In this document: in pieces, positions 9,065 through 17,054 of the stretch | How positions within the stretch are numbered: position 1 is the first letter of the stretch | Layout of the letters: each line of letters starts with the position of its first letter | Assembly (NCBI GenBank): GCA_002841625.1 | Contig: PHAG01000002.1 | Location: forward strand, 1 to 64,000 | Length of the DNA stretch: 64,000 nt | Direction: 5' to 3' | DNA from: Firmicutes bacterium HGW-Firmicutes-1 | GTDB lineage: Bacteria; Bacillota; Clostridia; Lachnospirales; Vallitaleaceae | Made by a program: the position numbers and the translations under genes | Notes under the pieces: model-generated | The model's database searches: none | The model's input: only the letters and a program-made list of their open reading frames with translations | What the model was told of the DNA's origin: nothing

Positions 9065-9300
9065 AAAAAACCTCCTTTTTGGATATATCTGGGTACGCTA
9101 TTTACAATCTTACACAGGTTCGCGATGTAATACGGGGTCAAACCCCAACCAGCTTAATGGTGATAAGAAGATAAATAGGATTAAAATACTTTAGGCGACA
9201 GGATCAAAGTCCCAACAAGTTGTACATTTTTCACCCAGAAAGATTATGTATACATAAAAATTATAATATAAAGAACATCATATTTCTTGTCTAACATTAA
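9065..9300 (-). ncRNA. Candidate bridge-RNA region of the IS110 element
   Basis: About 240 bases upstream of the transposase, inside the element, contain no open frame. In IS110-type elements this non-coding end encodes the structured bridge RNA with target- and donor-binding loops. No fold was computed; the assignment is by position and family knowledge only. Confidence 0.35.
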
Positions 9301-9325
9301 ACTGGTTATGAACCGATTATACGAA

Positions 9326-9413
9326 CAAGTTGTTGCCAACATTCATAGCTTTAAGGTTGGACAAGTCCGAAGTTAGTGAGCTATGAACGTCGGCAACAAC
9401 GCAAACGTTATGC
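9326..9413 (+). repeat. attC site 8, right part
   Basis: CAAGTTGTTGCCAACATTCATAGC (9326-9349) pairs with the right arm gctATGAACGTCGGCAACAAC. R' is GTTATGC (9407-9413). With 7756-7761 this is one attC of about 94 bp. Confidence 0.85.
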
Positions 9414-9562
9414 GAAAGATTAACTCGATATTGGATATAAGAAAGTATATTTATATTTTTTTTTAATTATACGTACTGGCGGTTGTACTGCAATAAACCT
9501 CAGAATGAATAAATAACAATAGTTATGGAAAAATCAGATTTAAGGAAAGGGTAGTGATATCT

Positions 9563-10747
9563 ATGCGCAATTATATACAACATCTCTATCGTGTTTTATT
9601 GGTATTCTTAATATTAAGTACCTTGTCGGGGTGTTCAAGGGTAGAACTATTGAATCATTTGGAAAGCAGAGACACAAAATACTTTCATGAAATGATGGAT
9701 AAGATTTTTGAAACATTTGATACGGATGATAAAGAGGGGTTGAAGAATCTTTTCTCTGTCAATGTAAGAAATTATAGTCCGGACTTGGATGAGCAAATCG
9801 ATTCCTTTTTTGAAGTATATAATAGTCCAACAGAGATTGAAGAGATAAGATACTCAACATCCGGTGGTGAACAGATTGAGTATGGAAAGCGACGTACAGA
9901 ATTGTACAATTCCTACGATATAATAATCAAAGCGGGTGAGATTCGTTATTATATTGCAGTGGAGTTAGTTTCAAGAGATGATTTTGATCCTGACAACGAA
10001 GGAATCCAGACACTCAATATTGCTACCCAAGAGGCTCATGACAGTGAATATTTTGTGAACTATTATAGCAATGAGGATAGGGGTGGGGATAAACCGGGTT
10101 TATATTATCAGGATTCTACAGAAATGCGAGATGACATTAGATGGATTGAGGGAAGACCTTGGAGGTATACCGATTATGATAGAGAACTGACAACAGATGA
10201 CCTTGTATCTGTTGTTGAAATAGATGATGATTTCAATAACTTGGTTTCAGTGTTGGGGGAACCGAATTGCTCTTGGGACAATTATGAGTATTACTATTAT
10301 GAACTTGAAAACGGCTTATTCGCTGTATGCAAAGTAGAGGGTATAAATAATACTATTCGACCTAGGGTTGACGGGCGTGTTGCCAAGCCTGATGTTGTTG
10401 TGGCTATTTATATTGCAGATAAAGAAGAGAATATTGAAACCGTATGGATGGCGGATGATATTGTTCAAGTGCTTGGAAGTTATTATTCATATCATTCTGT
10501 TGATAGAGAGTTGACGGAGGAAGTTTTTACCACATTTGCATTACGCAGCAATAAGCTAAGTCAACTGAAAGATGATATTGGACTACCCAATATCGATGAA
10601 CCAATGTATTGGCACTGTTTTTATGAAATTGCCGATCATCGTTATGTAGAATGCCAATTCTTAGGTGATGATATTAAGGAATTTTCGGTTGTAGATTCAG
10701 AGAATAAGATATATATAATCTGGGAAGATGAGGAAGCAGAGAACTAG
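9563..10747 (+). CDS. Lipoprotein with DUF5104-like N-terminal domain
   Basis: A 394-residue secreted lipoprotein. Residues 10-24 form a hydrophobic signal ending in the lipobox LSGC, so the mature protein should be lipidated and held at the outer face of the membrane. Residues 35-150 resemble the DUF5104 lipoproteins of Clostridia ('DKEGLKNLFS', 'LDEQIDSFFEVYNSP'). The rest is acidic and unrecognised. The ATG at 9563 sits about 11 bases after AAGGAAAGGG; a GTG at 9554 is too close to it. It is the first gene after the IS and the sole gene of its cassette. Function unknown. Confidence 0.78.
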   Translation: MRNYIQHLYRVLLVFLILSTLSGCSRVELLNHLESRDTKYFHEMMDKIFETFDTDDKEGLKNLFSVNVRNYSPDLDEQIDSFFEVYNSPTEIEEIRYSTSGGEQIEYGKRRTELYNSYDIIIKAGEIRYYIAVELVSRDDFDPDNEGIQTLNIATQEAHDSEYFVNYYSNEDRGGDKPGLYYQDSTEMRDDIRWIEGRPWRYTDYDRELTTDDLVSVVEIDDDFNNLVSVLGEPNCSWDNYEYYYYELENGLFAVCKVEGINNTIRPRVDGRVAKPDVVVAIYIADKEENIETVWMADDIVQVLGSYYSYHSVDRELTEEVFTTFALRSNKLSQLKDDIGLPNIDEPMYWHCFYEIADHRYVECQFLGDDIKEFSVVDSENKIYIIWEDEEAEN

Positions 10748-10925
10748 AGATAGAATATTATATTCTTACACTGAGATAACTATACAATAAAAGATAATAT
10801 GTGGGAATATTACCAAAGTTATCGTGATAGAGCATTATGGTTGATGGAATTGTATAATATTATAACTTAGGATAATAGTGAAGGAGCATAAATGTTATGT
10901 TAAGATGAGCTTCCGTTAATCCTTC

Positions 10926-11021
10926 GCATAACAGGTTGTTGCCAAAATTCACTGACATTAAGTGTATATAAGTCGGAAGCAATTGAGCCGATGAACTTCG
11001 GCAACAACGCAAACGTTAGGC
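10926..11021 (+). repeat. attC site 9
   Basis: R'' GCATAAC (10926-10932) complements the core at 9407. R' is GTTAGGC (11015-11021). About 180 bases between the preceding stop codon and R'' hold no visible gene. Confidence 0.9.
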
Positions 11022-11087
11022 GACAGAATCAATTAGTTCAAAACCGTATTCTTAATAATTTATGAAGCTAGATGAAGGGGATAAAAT

Positions 11088-12755
11088 ATGCATACATTTA
11101 TATTTGTAGTTTTTATATTGATTTTGGTATCTTTAATATTCATATACGAACATAAAACAAAAATCAAAAAACTACGCATTCTAATCAAAAAACAGTATGG
11201 TAGAAAGCCTAACATAAAAAAATGTGACAGTTTTAAATTAGGGTATTATTGGAGAGAACATGCAGAGAAAGTAGCTGCTGATGAGAAGATAGATGACATT
11301 ACGTGGAATGACTTAGAAATGGATAATGTATTTTGCAGAATTAATAATTGCAATTCTTTTGTGGGTGAACAAGTATTGTATTCCGCACTACATTGTATAT
11401 CAAAAAGCAGTTCCTTTATAGAATTACTGGAATTAAAAATTTCTTTTTTTGCAGCTCACGATAAGGAAAGAGAAGATATTCAATTATTGTTATGTGGTCT
11501 TGGTAAAGGAAGTGGTAGTTATTTTCTGCCAAGTTTTATAGCCAAAATGGATGCTTTTAGAATATCGGGTATTTGGAAATATCGTTTAATGCAAATTATC
11601 CTTGCATCTTCAGCGCTTCCAGTAATTTTTTATAAAAACACGAACTTCTTATTTGTGACATTGTGTGTATTAATTACAAATATAGTGATTTATGCTATCA
11701 ATAAAGTGAAGTATGAAGTGGACCTGGATATGCTTAATAGTATTATCAAAGTGGTAAATGTAGGATATCAAATTGCTGATACAAAAAAGTATTCATATGA
11801 GAATGAATTCCATGACTTAAAGAAAGAAGCTGCGATATTCAAAAAGTTATCGAGTAGGGTTAACATATTACTAAGAAAAAAACAAGCTAGTCTTTCCGGG
11901 GATGTCTTTGGTCTTATATTCGATTATCTTATAGGCGGGACTTTGTGGGACTTTATAAAATATGATCAAATAATACGAATTTTAGATGGAAAACAAAATG
12001 ATTATACTGAATTATATAAAAAGATTGGAGAAGTTGATATGGCAATTACGCTTGCCTCATTTCGAGAGAGTCTTCCATTAGTTTGTACTCCAACTTTTTG
12101 GGGAAAACATATATTACAAGTAGAACAAATATTTCATCCGTTAATTGATGAGCCTATATGCAATACGGTAAACATAGACAAGAGTTGTATTATCACGGGT
12201 TCAAATGCATCTGGTAAATCAACTTTCATAAAAGCTATTGCAATAAATGTAATTTTAGCACAGAGCATACATACATGCATGGCGAAAAAGATGAACTTGC
12301 CCTATGCAAGAATTATTACTTCAATGGCGGTACGAGATGATTTGATGTCTGGAGAAAGTTACTACATTAAGGAAATTAAGTATTTAAATAGAATTGTTCA
12401 AAGTTTATCCGAAGAAAGATTGGTTATCTGTGCAATCGATGAGATTTTACGGGGTACAAATACAGAAGAAAGGATTGCAGCTTCTTCTTCAATATTAAAG
12501 TTCATAGACAAAAAGAACTGCATAGCAATCGTTGCATCCCATGACATTGAGTTAACACAAATCTTGGATAAAACATATGATAATTATCATTTTTGTGAGC
12601 AAATACAGGAAAAGGATATTGCTTTTGATTTCAAGATACATGATGGGGTGACCACTTCAAGAAATGCTATTAAGCTACTGGAATATGTAGGATTTCCTGA
12701 TGAAATTATAATTGACGCAAAAAAGCCTTTTTTAGAAACAGAAAAAAAGAAGTAA
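11088..12755 (+). CDS. MutS-related membrane-associated ATPase
   Basis: A 555-residue protein ending in a MutS-type ATPase (domain V). Walker A is GSNASGKST near residue 372, Walker B is 'LVICAIDEILRGTNTEER' near 445-462, and a following 'IAIVASHD' histidine segment is present. Residues 1-22 form an N-terminal membrane helix, and a second hydrophobic pair lies near 165-205. The mismatch-recognition domain of true MutS is absent, so this is one of the short MutS-like proteins of unknown role, not a repair enzyme by itself. It is the largest cassette gene in the array and has an intact frame. Confidence 0.85.
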   Translation: MHTFIFVVFILILVSLIFIYEHKTKIKKLRILIKKQYGRKPNIKKCDSFKLGYYWREHAEKVAADEKIDDITWNDLEMDNVFCRINNCNSFVGEQVLYSALHCISKSSSFIELLELKISFFAAHDKEREDIQLLLCGLGKGSGSYFLPSFIAKMDAFRISGIWKYRLMQIILASSALPVIFYKNTNFLFVTLCVLITNIVIYAINKVKYEVDLDMLNSIIKVVNVGYQIADTKKYSYENEFHDLKKEAAIFKKLSSRVNILLRKKQASLSGDVFGLIFDYLIGGTLWDFIKYDQIIRILDGKQNDYTELYKKIGEVDMAITLASFRESLPLVCTPTFWGKHILQVEQIFHPLIDEPICNTVNIDKSCIITGSNASGKSTFIKAIAINVILAQSIHTCMAKKMNLPYARIITSMAVRDDLMSGESYYIKEIKYLNRIVQSLSEERLVICAIDEILRGTNTEERIAASSSILKFIDKKNCIAIVASHDIELTQILDKTYDNYHFCEQIQEKDIAFDFKIHDGVTTSRNAIKLLEYVGFPDEIIIDAKKPFLETEKKK

Positions 12756-12805
12756 TTAATAAAACGAATAAGTTTTGGCTAGTGGACATTTCCATTGATT
12801 CCATC

Positions 12806-12902
12806 GCCTAACAATATGTTCACAACATTCATCAGCATGTAGGTGGACAAGATTGATAAGCTTATTGAGCTGATGAACGTCGTGAACACGCAAACGTTAG
12901 GC
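12806..12902 (+). repeat. attC site 10
   Basis: R'' GCCTAAC (12806-12812) complements the core GTTAGGC at 11015. R' is GTTAGGC (12896-12902). The outer flank ATTGATTC pairs with GAATCAAT after 11025. Confidence 0.92.
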
Positions 12903-12967
12903 GACATTTTACACTGGGTTTACTAATTTTGTTAATTATATATGACCATACAAAGGAGTAATACTAA

Positions 12968-13531
12968 ATGTTGGAACAAGTAATAATGGGTATATTATCA
13001 GATCAATTAACAAGTGTTGTAGCAAAAAAAATGACTCGTAGTGTTATTGAGGATTTAAGTACGATGGCCGAGGAAGAAATAGCTGCTACTAATGCAGATG
13101 AGAGAAGGGGAAATACTAAAAGTAAAAGTAGGTTTAATTTGTCGGATGAAGTTTTTGCAGACTCCATAAAAAAACTTAGCGATATTAGAGATGGGTTTAT
13201 CACTAAAGCTAATATATCTTTTGGGATTTGCGTATTTTCTGGAGTTGTAGGCATAATTCTAATAATGATTAGTGTTATAATTTATTTGAATAATGGAACA
13301 GTAGGACTTGCAAGTATTTCAACTATCTCAGGTATAATATCAGAGTTCATTGCGGGTACTTTTCTAGTTATGTATAATTCAACAGAAAAAAGAGTAAAAG
13401 AAATAGGAAATGACTTACATAATATTGAAAAAGTTAATATTTCGTTTAGATTAATAAGTACGATTGATGATAAAGATAAAAAGGATATAATGCTTCATGA
13501 GCTGATAAAAAGCTTTAATGGTAGTATTTAG
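12968..13531 (+). CDS. Two-TM protein resembling the TRADD-N-associated membrane domain
   Basis: A 187-residue protein with a charged N-terminus, an amphipathic stretch (residues 55-75), and two adjacent membrane helices near 78-100 and 108-138. A conserved-looking C-terminal helix follows ('RVKEIGNDLHNIEKVNISFRLISTI'). The layout and the 'KANISFGICVFSGVVG' to 'ISEFIAGTFLVMYN' spacing recall the TRADD-N-associated two-TM domain described in bacterial conflict systems. The family match is by eye and needs a profile search. The start has a GGAG site at normal spacing. It is alone in its cassette. Confidence 0.6.
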   Translation: MLEQVIMGILSDQLTSVVAKKMTRSVIEDLSTMAEEEIAATNADERRGNTKSKSRFNLSDEVFADSIKKLSDIRDGFITKANISFGICVFSGVVGIILIMISVIIYLNNGTVGLASISTISGIISEFIAGTFLVMYNSTEKRVKEIGNDLHNIEKVNISFRLISTIDDKDKKDIMLHELIKSFNGSI

Positions 13532-13557
13532 TAATGGGCAACTTCCTGTAAAACATC

Positions 13558-13652
13558 GCCTAACAAGATGTTTCAGAAATTCATCAGCTATAAGAGTAAA
13601 CAGGTTTGAAGAAACTGAGCTGATGAACTTCCGAAACACGCAAACGTTAGGC
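13558..13652 (+). repeat. attC site 11
   Basis: R'' GCCTAAC (13558-13564) complements the core at 12896. R' is GTTAGGC (13646-13652). The flank TGTAAAA pairs with TTTTACA after the cassette start. Confidence 0.92.
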
Positions 13653-13771
13653 GACAGAATCAATTAGCATCATATTTATATTTACACTATTTCCATTATT
13701 GAAATATTAGGAAGTTGAATTATGTTTGTAATATAGGCTTAATGCTAACAATATATGAAAGGAAGAAACAT

Positions 13772-14911
13772 ATGATGAAGATATTTATTGATTCGGACGG
13801 GTTTTTCTGGCCTGCTGATATTGAACCTGAATATATGAGTATACAACGTCAATTAATTTCTATTGAAAAAGAGCAAGGGTCTTTTATTGAGTTATTTGAA
13901 CAATACTATCTAGGGTTTCGATCTGCTATGTTCATTTGTGAAGATAGTATAGAAAGTGAAAGCGAAGCAGAAGTAGCGCTACGAGAATGGCGAGAAGGAT
14001 GTATACATAGTGCAATGAGTTATATGGAAAGTCATATAAAATCAGAAATATCTTTGCCAGTAGACTTCATGTGGATAGTTAGAGAGGCGATAGTAAGCGT
14101 GTTGAAAGAAGAATTTCCAGAAGTAGGTAGTATTAAACTTCGATTATCAATGAAGCCTCGATTATCAGCTAGATCTGCTGGTGAAAATATTATATTTCCC
14201 GCACTAATTAGAACTGTGTTAAATCATTGTAATCTAGTTATTATTAATTCGGTTTTTCAAGTTATGAACGAAGAAGGCCAATTAGTAGGGGAAGTAGATA
14301 ATAAACAGAATGCTCGATTTATATTTCCTTATTTATTGTACTGCCATGATGACTTTTCCGTTAGAAATCTTCCGATAATTGGTGCTCATTCAGAAAATGC
14401 TCTACAAACTGCATTACTGTTTTCAAATATCCAGATGATATATATTTTTTCACATGAATATGCTCATATTCTTTTACAACACTTTGATGATAACAGATCG
14501 ATTCTTGATAAAGAAAATGAGGCAGATGCTTTTGCTCTAAATGTCGTGCTTACATATATTGAAAAAGATTCTACATATTCAAAGCAGGATGTTTTAGCTG
14601 CTATTAGATGGCTTTTTAAGTATCAGCTCATTGAAGAAAGCATTGGGACTTTAGTTCGAGGAAAATCGTTAGATTTTTTTGAATCTGAGTTTGAGAAACG
14701 ACGTGGTGATTTTCAATCAGAATTATTTTTAAAACATGATTTGAAAGGTAGTACATTATTTGAATCAATAGGCTTTTGCATGATTGTTGAGCTACAGGCT
14801 ATTCTTTATGAGTTTGGTCCAAAACTTATTAATGAGATAATTGATGCTTTTAACAAATCAGAAAAAACAGGAGGAATTGAACCGTGGTGGGAAAAAATAA
14901 CACAAAAGTAG
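13772..14911 (+). CDS. Zinc metallopeptidase (HExxH), Lit/U49-like
   Basis: A protein of about 379 residues with a gluzincin-type active site: 'SHEYAHILLQH' near residue 227 supplies the HExxH motif, and 'ENEADAFAL' about 20 residues later supplies the third zinc ligand. This arrangement is that of Lit/U49-like and other bacterial housekeeping or abortive-infection peptidases. The region before it is unrecognised. The start is the ATG at 13772 after AAAGGAAG; the frame is also open upstream to 13715. The next gene overlaps its end by 28 bases, so both are probably translated together. A phage-response role is inferred, not shown. Confidence 0.75.
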   Translation: MMKIFIDSDGFFWPADIEPEYMSIQRQLISIEKEQGSFIELFEQYYLGFRSAMFICEDSIESESEAEVALREWREGCIHSAMSYMESHIKSEISLPVDFMWIVREAIVSVLKEEFPEVGSIKLRLSMKPRLSARSAGENIIFPALIRTVLNHCNLVIINSVFQVMNEEGQLVGEVDNKQNARFIFPYLLYCHDDFSVRNLPIIGAHSENALQTALLFSNIQMIYIFSHEYAHILLQHFDDNRSILDKENEADAFALNVVLTYIEKDSTYSKQDVLAAIRWLFKYQLIEESIGTLVRGKSLDFFESEFEKRRGDFQSELFLKHDLKGSTLFESIGFCMIVELQAILYEFGPKLINEIIDAFNKSEKTGGIEPWWEKITQK

Positions 14912-15309
14912 TTTGCGTAAAAATTGAATTAGAACTTGAATCACTAGATAACATAAACAGTTTATTTAAGAGTAATGGTGATACAAATTCCATTCAATTC
15001 TGCGATAAAGAATTTGAACTCACACTATTATCAGCAGGTAATGAGTTATCCTTTGGAGGTGGGGTTACAGCCGAACTTCTCATGACATTTTCCATGGGTG
15101 TAGCTTCTGGAGTAGTGGGTAATTTTATATTTTCATATTTATGTAAGCAAGCCAAGAAGCTCTCGTTAAACAATCAGCGAACACTAATAAAAGAGGAAAA
15201 GATTACTCAAGTAATAGAAACAACAAAAGTCACTGAAACAAAAAAAATCAAAAAAACAAGAACCAAGAAAAAAGAAGTATCTATCGAAAAAAAGATCGGT
15301 TCAAATTAG
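14884..15309 (+). CDS. Small membrane protein paired with the metallopeptidase
   Basis: A 141-residue protein starting with GTG after AGGAGG inside the end of the preceding peptidase gene. It has a soluble N-terminal part, one glycine-rich membrane segment near residues 62-88 ('GGGVTAELLMTFSMGVASGVVGNFIFSYL'), and a very basic tail (residues 110-141) rich in Lys and Thr. No family is recognised. The overlap and shared cassette suggest a partner, inhibitor or substrate of the peptidase. A two-gene cassette is unusual in this array. Confidence 0.72.
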   Translation: MVGKNNTKVVCVKIELELESLDNINSLFKSNGDTNSIQFCDKEFELTLLSAGNELSFGGGVTAELLMTFSMGVASGVVGNFIFSYLCKQAKKLSLNNQRTLIKEEKITQVIETTKVTETKKIKKTRTKKKEVSIEKKIGSN

Positions 15310-15381
15310 TTACAGAACAGATTTCGCTGTATATGTTATCATTTTGGTTAATGGCTATTGGCAGTTTTCATTGATTCCGTC

Positions 15382-15476
15382 GCCTAACAAGATGTTTCAG
15401 AAATTCATCAGCGTTTAGTTTGATGAATTGTGAATATGTCGAGCTGATGAACTTCCGAAACACGCAAACGTTATAT
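15382..15476 (+). repeat. attC site 12
   Basis: R'' GCCTAAC (15382-15388) complements the core at 13646. R' is GTTATAT (15470-15476). Flank TTGATTC pairs with GAATCAA after 13655. Confidence 0.92.
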
Positions 15477-15539
15477 GACAGAATTGACTAGTTTATTAAG
15501 TTCGCTTGTATTATAAGGTAAGGTAAAGGAGAAATCATT

Positions 15540-16049
15540 ATGATAAGGATTAGACATGCTAACATAACAGAAAAGTATAAGACATATGAATGGCTATGTT
15601 TGTCTGATACAGCGCATATGCATATGGGTGAACCAGATTATCCTAATAGTCCTATTCCAAGTTGGGAGCAATTTAAGGAAGATTTCGAGGACTTTTATTA
15701 TGAAGAAGTAACCAGAGATAAAGGATCAGTTATGATAATTCTACATAATGATGAAGAGATAGGTTGCCTATGTTATGCCTGTTTTCATCTCAAACCACAG
15801 AAGGCAGAATTAGATATCTGGCTTAAAGGAAAAGAATATTGTGGAATTGGTTACGGTACAAACGCTTTAATAGCTTTATGTGAATACTTAGAATTGAATT
15901 ATAATATCAAGGATTATATAATTAGGCCATCGATTAAAAACTATCGTGCAATTAGGGCATATGAAAAAGTTGGATTTAAGAAAGTACGAAAAGATGAGAA
16001 AGAAATAACTATTAATAATTATTTGCTCCATGAATATTTGGGTGAATAA
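15540..16049 (+). CDS. GNAT family N-acetyltransferase (aminoglycoside 6'-type fold)
   Basis: A 169-residue GNAT protein. 'MIRIRHANITEKYKTYEWLCLSD' and 'LDIWLKGKEYCGIGYGTNALIAL' with 'NYRAIRAYEKVGFKKVRKDEKE' follow the layout of the Acetyltransf_8 / AAC(6')-like group. The substrate is unknown, so resistance should not be assumed. The ATG follows AAAGGAG. Its TAA stop lies in the R'' box of the next attC because 8 bases were deleted there; a second copy of the gene's last third, without that deletion, lies at 16738-16848. Confidence 0.85.
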   Translation: MIRIRHANITEKYKTYEWLCLSDTAHMHMGEPDYPNSPIPSWEQFKEDFEDFYYEEVTRDKGSVMIILHNDEEIGCLCYACFHLKPQKAELDIWLKGKEYCGIGYGTNALIALCEYLELNYNIKDYIIRPSIKNYRAIRAYEKVGFKKVRKDEKEITINNYLLHEYLGE

Positions 16050-16138
16050 CATTATGTTCACAACATTCATCAGCATGAAATTGGACAAATTGGCAAGTTA
16101 TTGAGCTGATGAACGTCGTGAACACGCAACCGTTAGAT
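16044..16138 (+). repeat. attC site 13 (8-base deletion at R'')
   Basis: R'' reads GAATAAC (16044-16050); the copy at 16842 keeps ATATAAC, which matches the cassette start GTTATAT at 15470. R' is GTTAGAT (16132-16138). Arms and loop are the same as those of site 14. Confidence 0.85.
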
Positions 16139-16270
16139 GACATCCCCCCTCTAGAGAAAAAGTGCGTAATCAAAAATATATCATCAATTGAGAATGTCTA
16201 GAGCGTTATTGGAAGTCTGATTATTACGGAGTAAATTTTTTTGTAACCATAATAACAAAGGGAGAATATT

Positions 16271-16474
16271 ATGAAGACACCAGTGTTAGAAACGGCAAGG
16301 TTGATATTGCGACCGTTTTTTATAGAAGATGCACCGGCAGTATTTAGGTGTTGGGAAAGTGATCCTGAAGTGGCCCGATATATGTTTTGGACTAGTCATA
16401 ATGACATTAAGAAAACAATTGAATGGGTAAAAAAAGAAATAAGTAGAATTGAATCCGATGATTGGTATATATGA
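16271..16474 (+). pseudogene. GNAT acetyltransferase, N-terminal fragment
   Basis: Only the first 67 residues of a RimJ-type GNAT remain: 'LETARLILRPFFIEDAPAVFRCWESDPEVARYMFW'. The frame then ends in TGA immediately after 'DDWYI', just where the acetyl-CoA-binding half should begin. It has its own GGGAG site. The DNA downstream is unrelated, so the gene was cut by recombination, not by a point mutation alone. Confidence 0.8.
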
Positions 16475-16737
16475 GGAAGATGAATACAATAACTCCGGCT
16501 TAGGTTATGGGAGAGGAGGTAGTGGTAGTCTTGATGAAGATACAGGAGAAGTGTTGCTAACATTTTTCTATGACCTAGGGGTAAGTGAAAAAGAACTTTC
16601 GAAAACACATCACATGTTAGCCTCGAAAGAGAGTTTAGGAAATTTGTTAGCCAGTGCTGATAACGCAAAATTAATTGTGATGTTAGGCGACAAAGAGATT
16701 AAGAGTATTGAACTACTTGAGTAATAAAACAATTGCT
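16475..16737 (+). pseudogene. Foreign gene fragment inside a mosaic cassette
   Basis: An open frame (ORF 16449-16724) reads through this segment with a coding-like tail 'VLLTFFYDLGVSEKELSKTHHMLASKESLGNLLASADNAK'-type content, but it starts within the truncated GNAT and has no good ribosome site. I do not recognise it. Near its end, GCTGATAACGCAAA and an exact GTTAGGCGACA (16682-16692) resemble the right half of an attC. It may therefore be the remains of another cassette. Confidence 0.45.
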
Positions 16738-16848
16738 GCAATTAGGGCATATGAAAAAGTTGGATTTAAGAAAGTACGAAAAGATGAGAAAGAAATAACT
16801 ATTAATAATTATTTGCTCCATGAATATTTGGGTGATCCATCATATAAC
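16738..16848 (+). repeat. Duplicated 3' end of the cassette-13 GNAT gene
   Basis: This DNA repeats 15948-16043 base for base (from GCAATTAGGGC to the codons for HEYLG) and continues into a second copy of the attC. It keeps 8 bases (TCCATCAT) that the first copy lost. The open frame here runs through the attC and probably is not expressed. Confidence 0.9.
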
Positions 16849-16936
16849 ATTATGTTCACAACATTCATCAGCATGAAATTGGACAAATTGGCAAGTTATT
16901 GAGCTGATGAACGTCGTGAACACGCAACCGTTAGGC
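16842..16936 (+). repeat. attC site 14 (duplicate of site 13)
   Basis: R'' ATATAAC (16842-16848), R' GTTAGGC (16930-16936). R'' does not match the core at 16132 that opens this cassette, consistent with a mosaic built from two cassettes. Confidence 0.9.
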
Positions 16937-17054
16937 GACAGAATCAATTAGGTTTTTTATAAAATTTTTCTTGTTTTGATTTTGGTAAAAAAATATGGTT
17001 TATAAACAGTAATTATAAACCAATCAAAACTTATACCGAGAAGGAAATAATAAA

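Larger units (their letters stand above)
7762..9325 (-). mobile_element. IS110-family insertion sequence inserted in attC site 8
   Basis: An element of about 1.56 kb separates GCATAA (7756-7761) from CAAGTTGTTGCC (9326 on), which together rebuild an attC left arm. The right edge is uncertain by about 15 bases. It carries one DEDD transposase gene on the minus strand, with about 205 bases of non-coding DNA downstream of it and about 260 upstream. The IS1111-attC relatives of IS110 are known to target integron attC sites, so the position fits. Weak end similarity ACCAG (7762) / CTGGT (9302) is seen. Confidence 0.8.

Noticed and set aside
8933-9130. Plus-strand frame of 65 codons over the transposase start
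   Set aside because: It is the mirror of the transposase gene, with no ribosome site and no family.
15540-16049. Aminoglycoside-resistance gene call for the AAC(6')-like GNAT
   Set aside because: Fold-level similarity does not show the substrate; many cassette GNATs act on other molecules.
16682-16692. Exact GTTAGGCGACA inside an open frame as a full attC
   Set aside because: No R'' or proper left arm can be placed before it; at most it is half of a buried site, so it is mentioned only in the mosaic finding.
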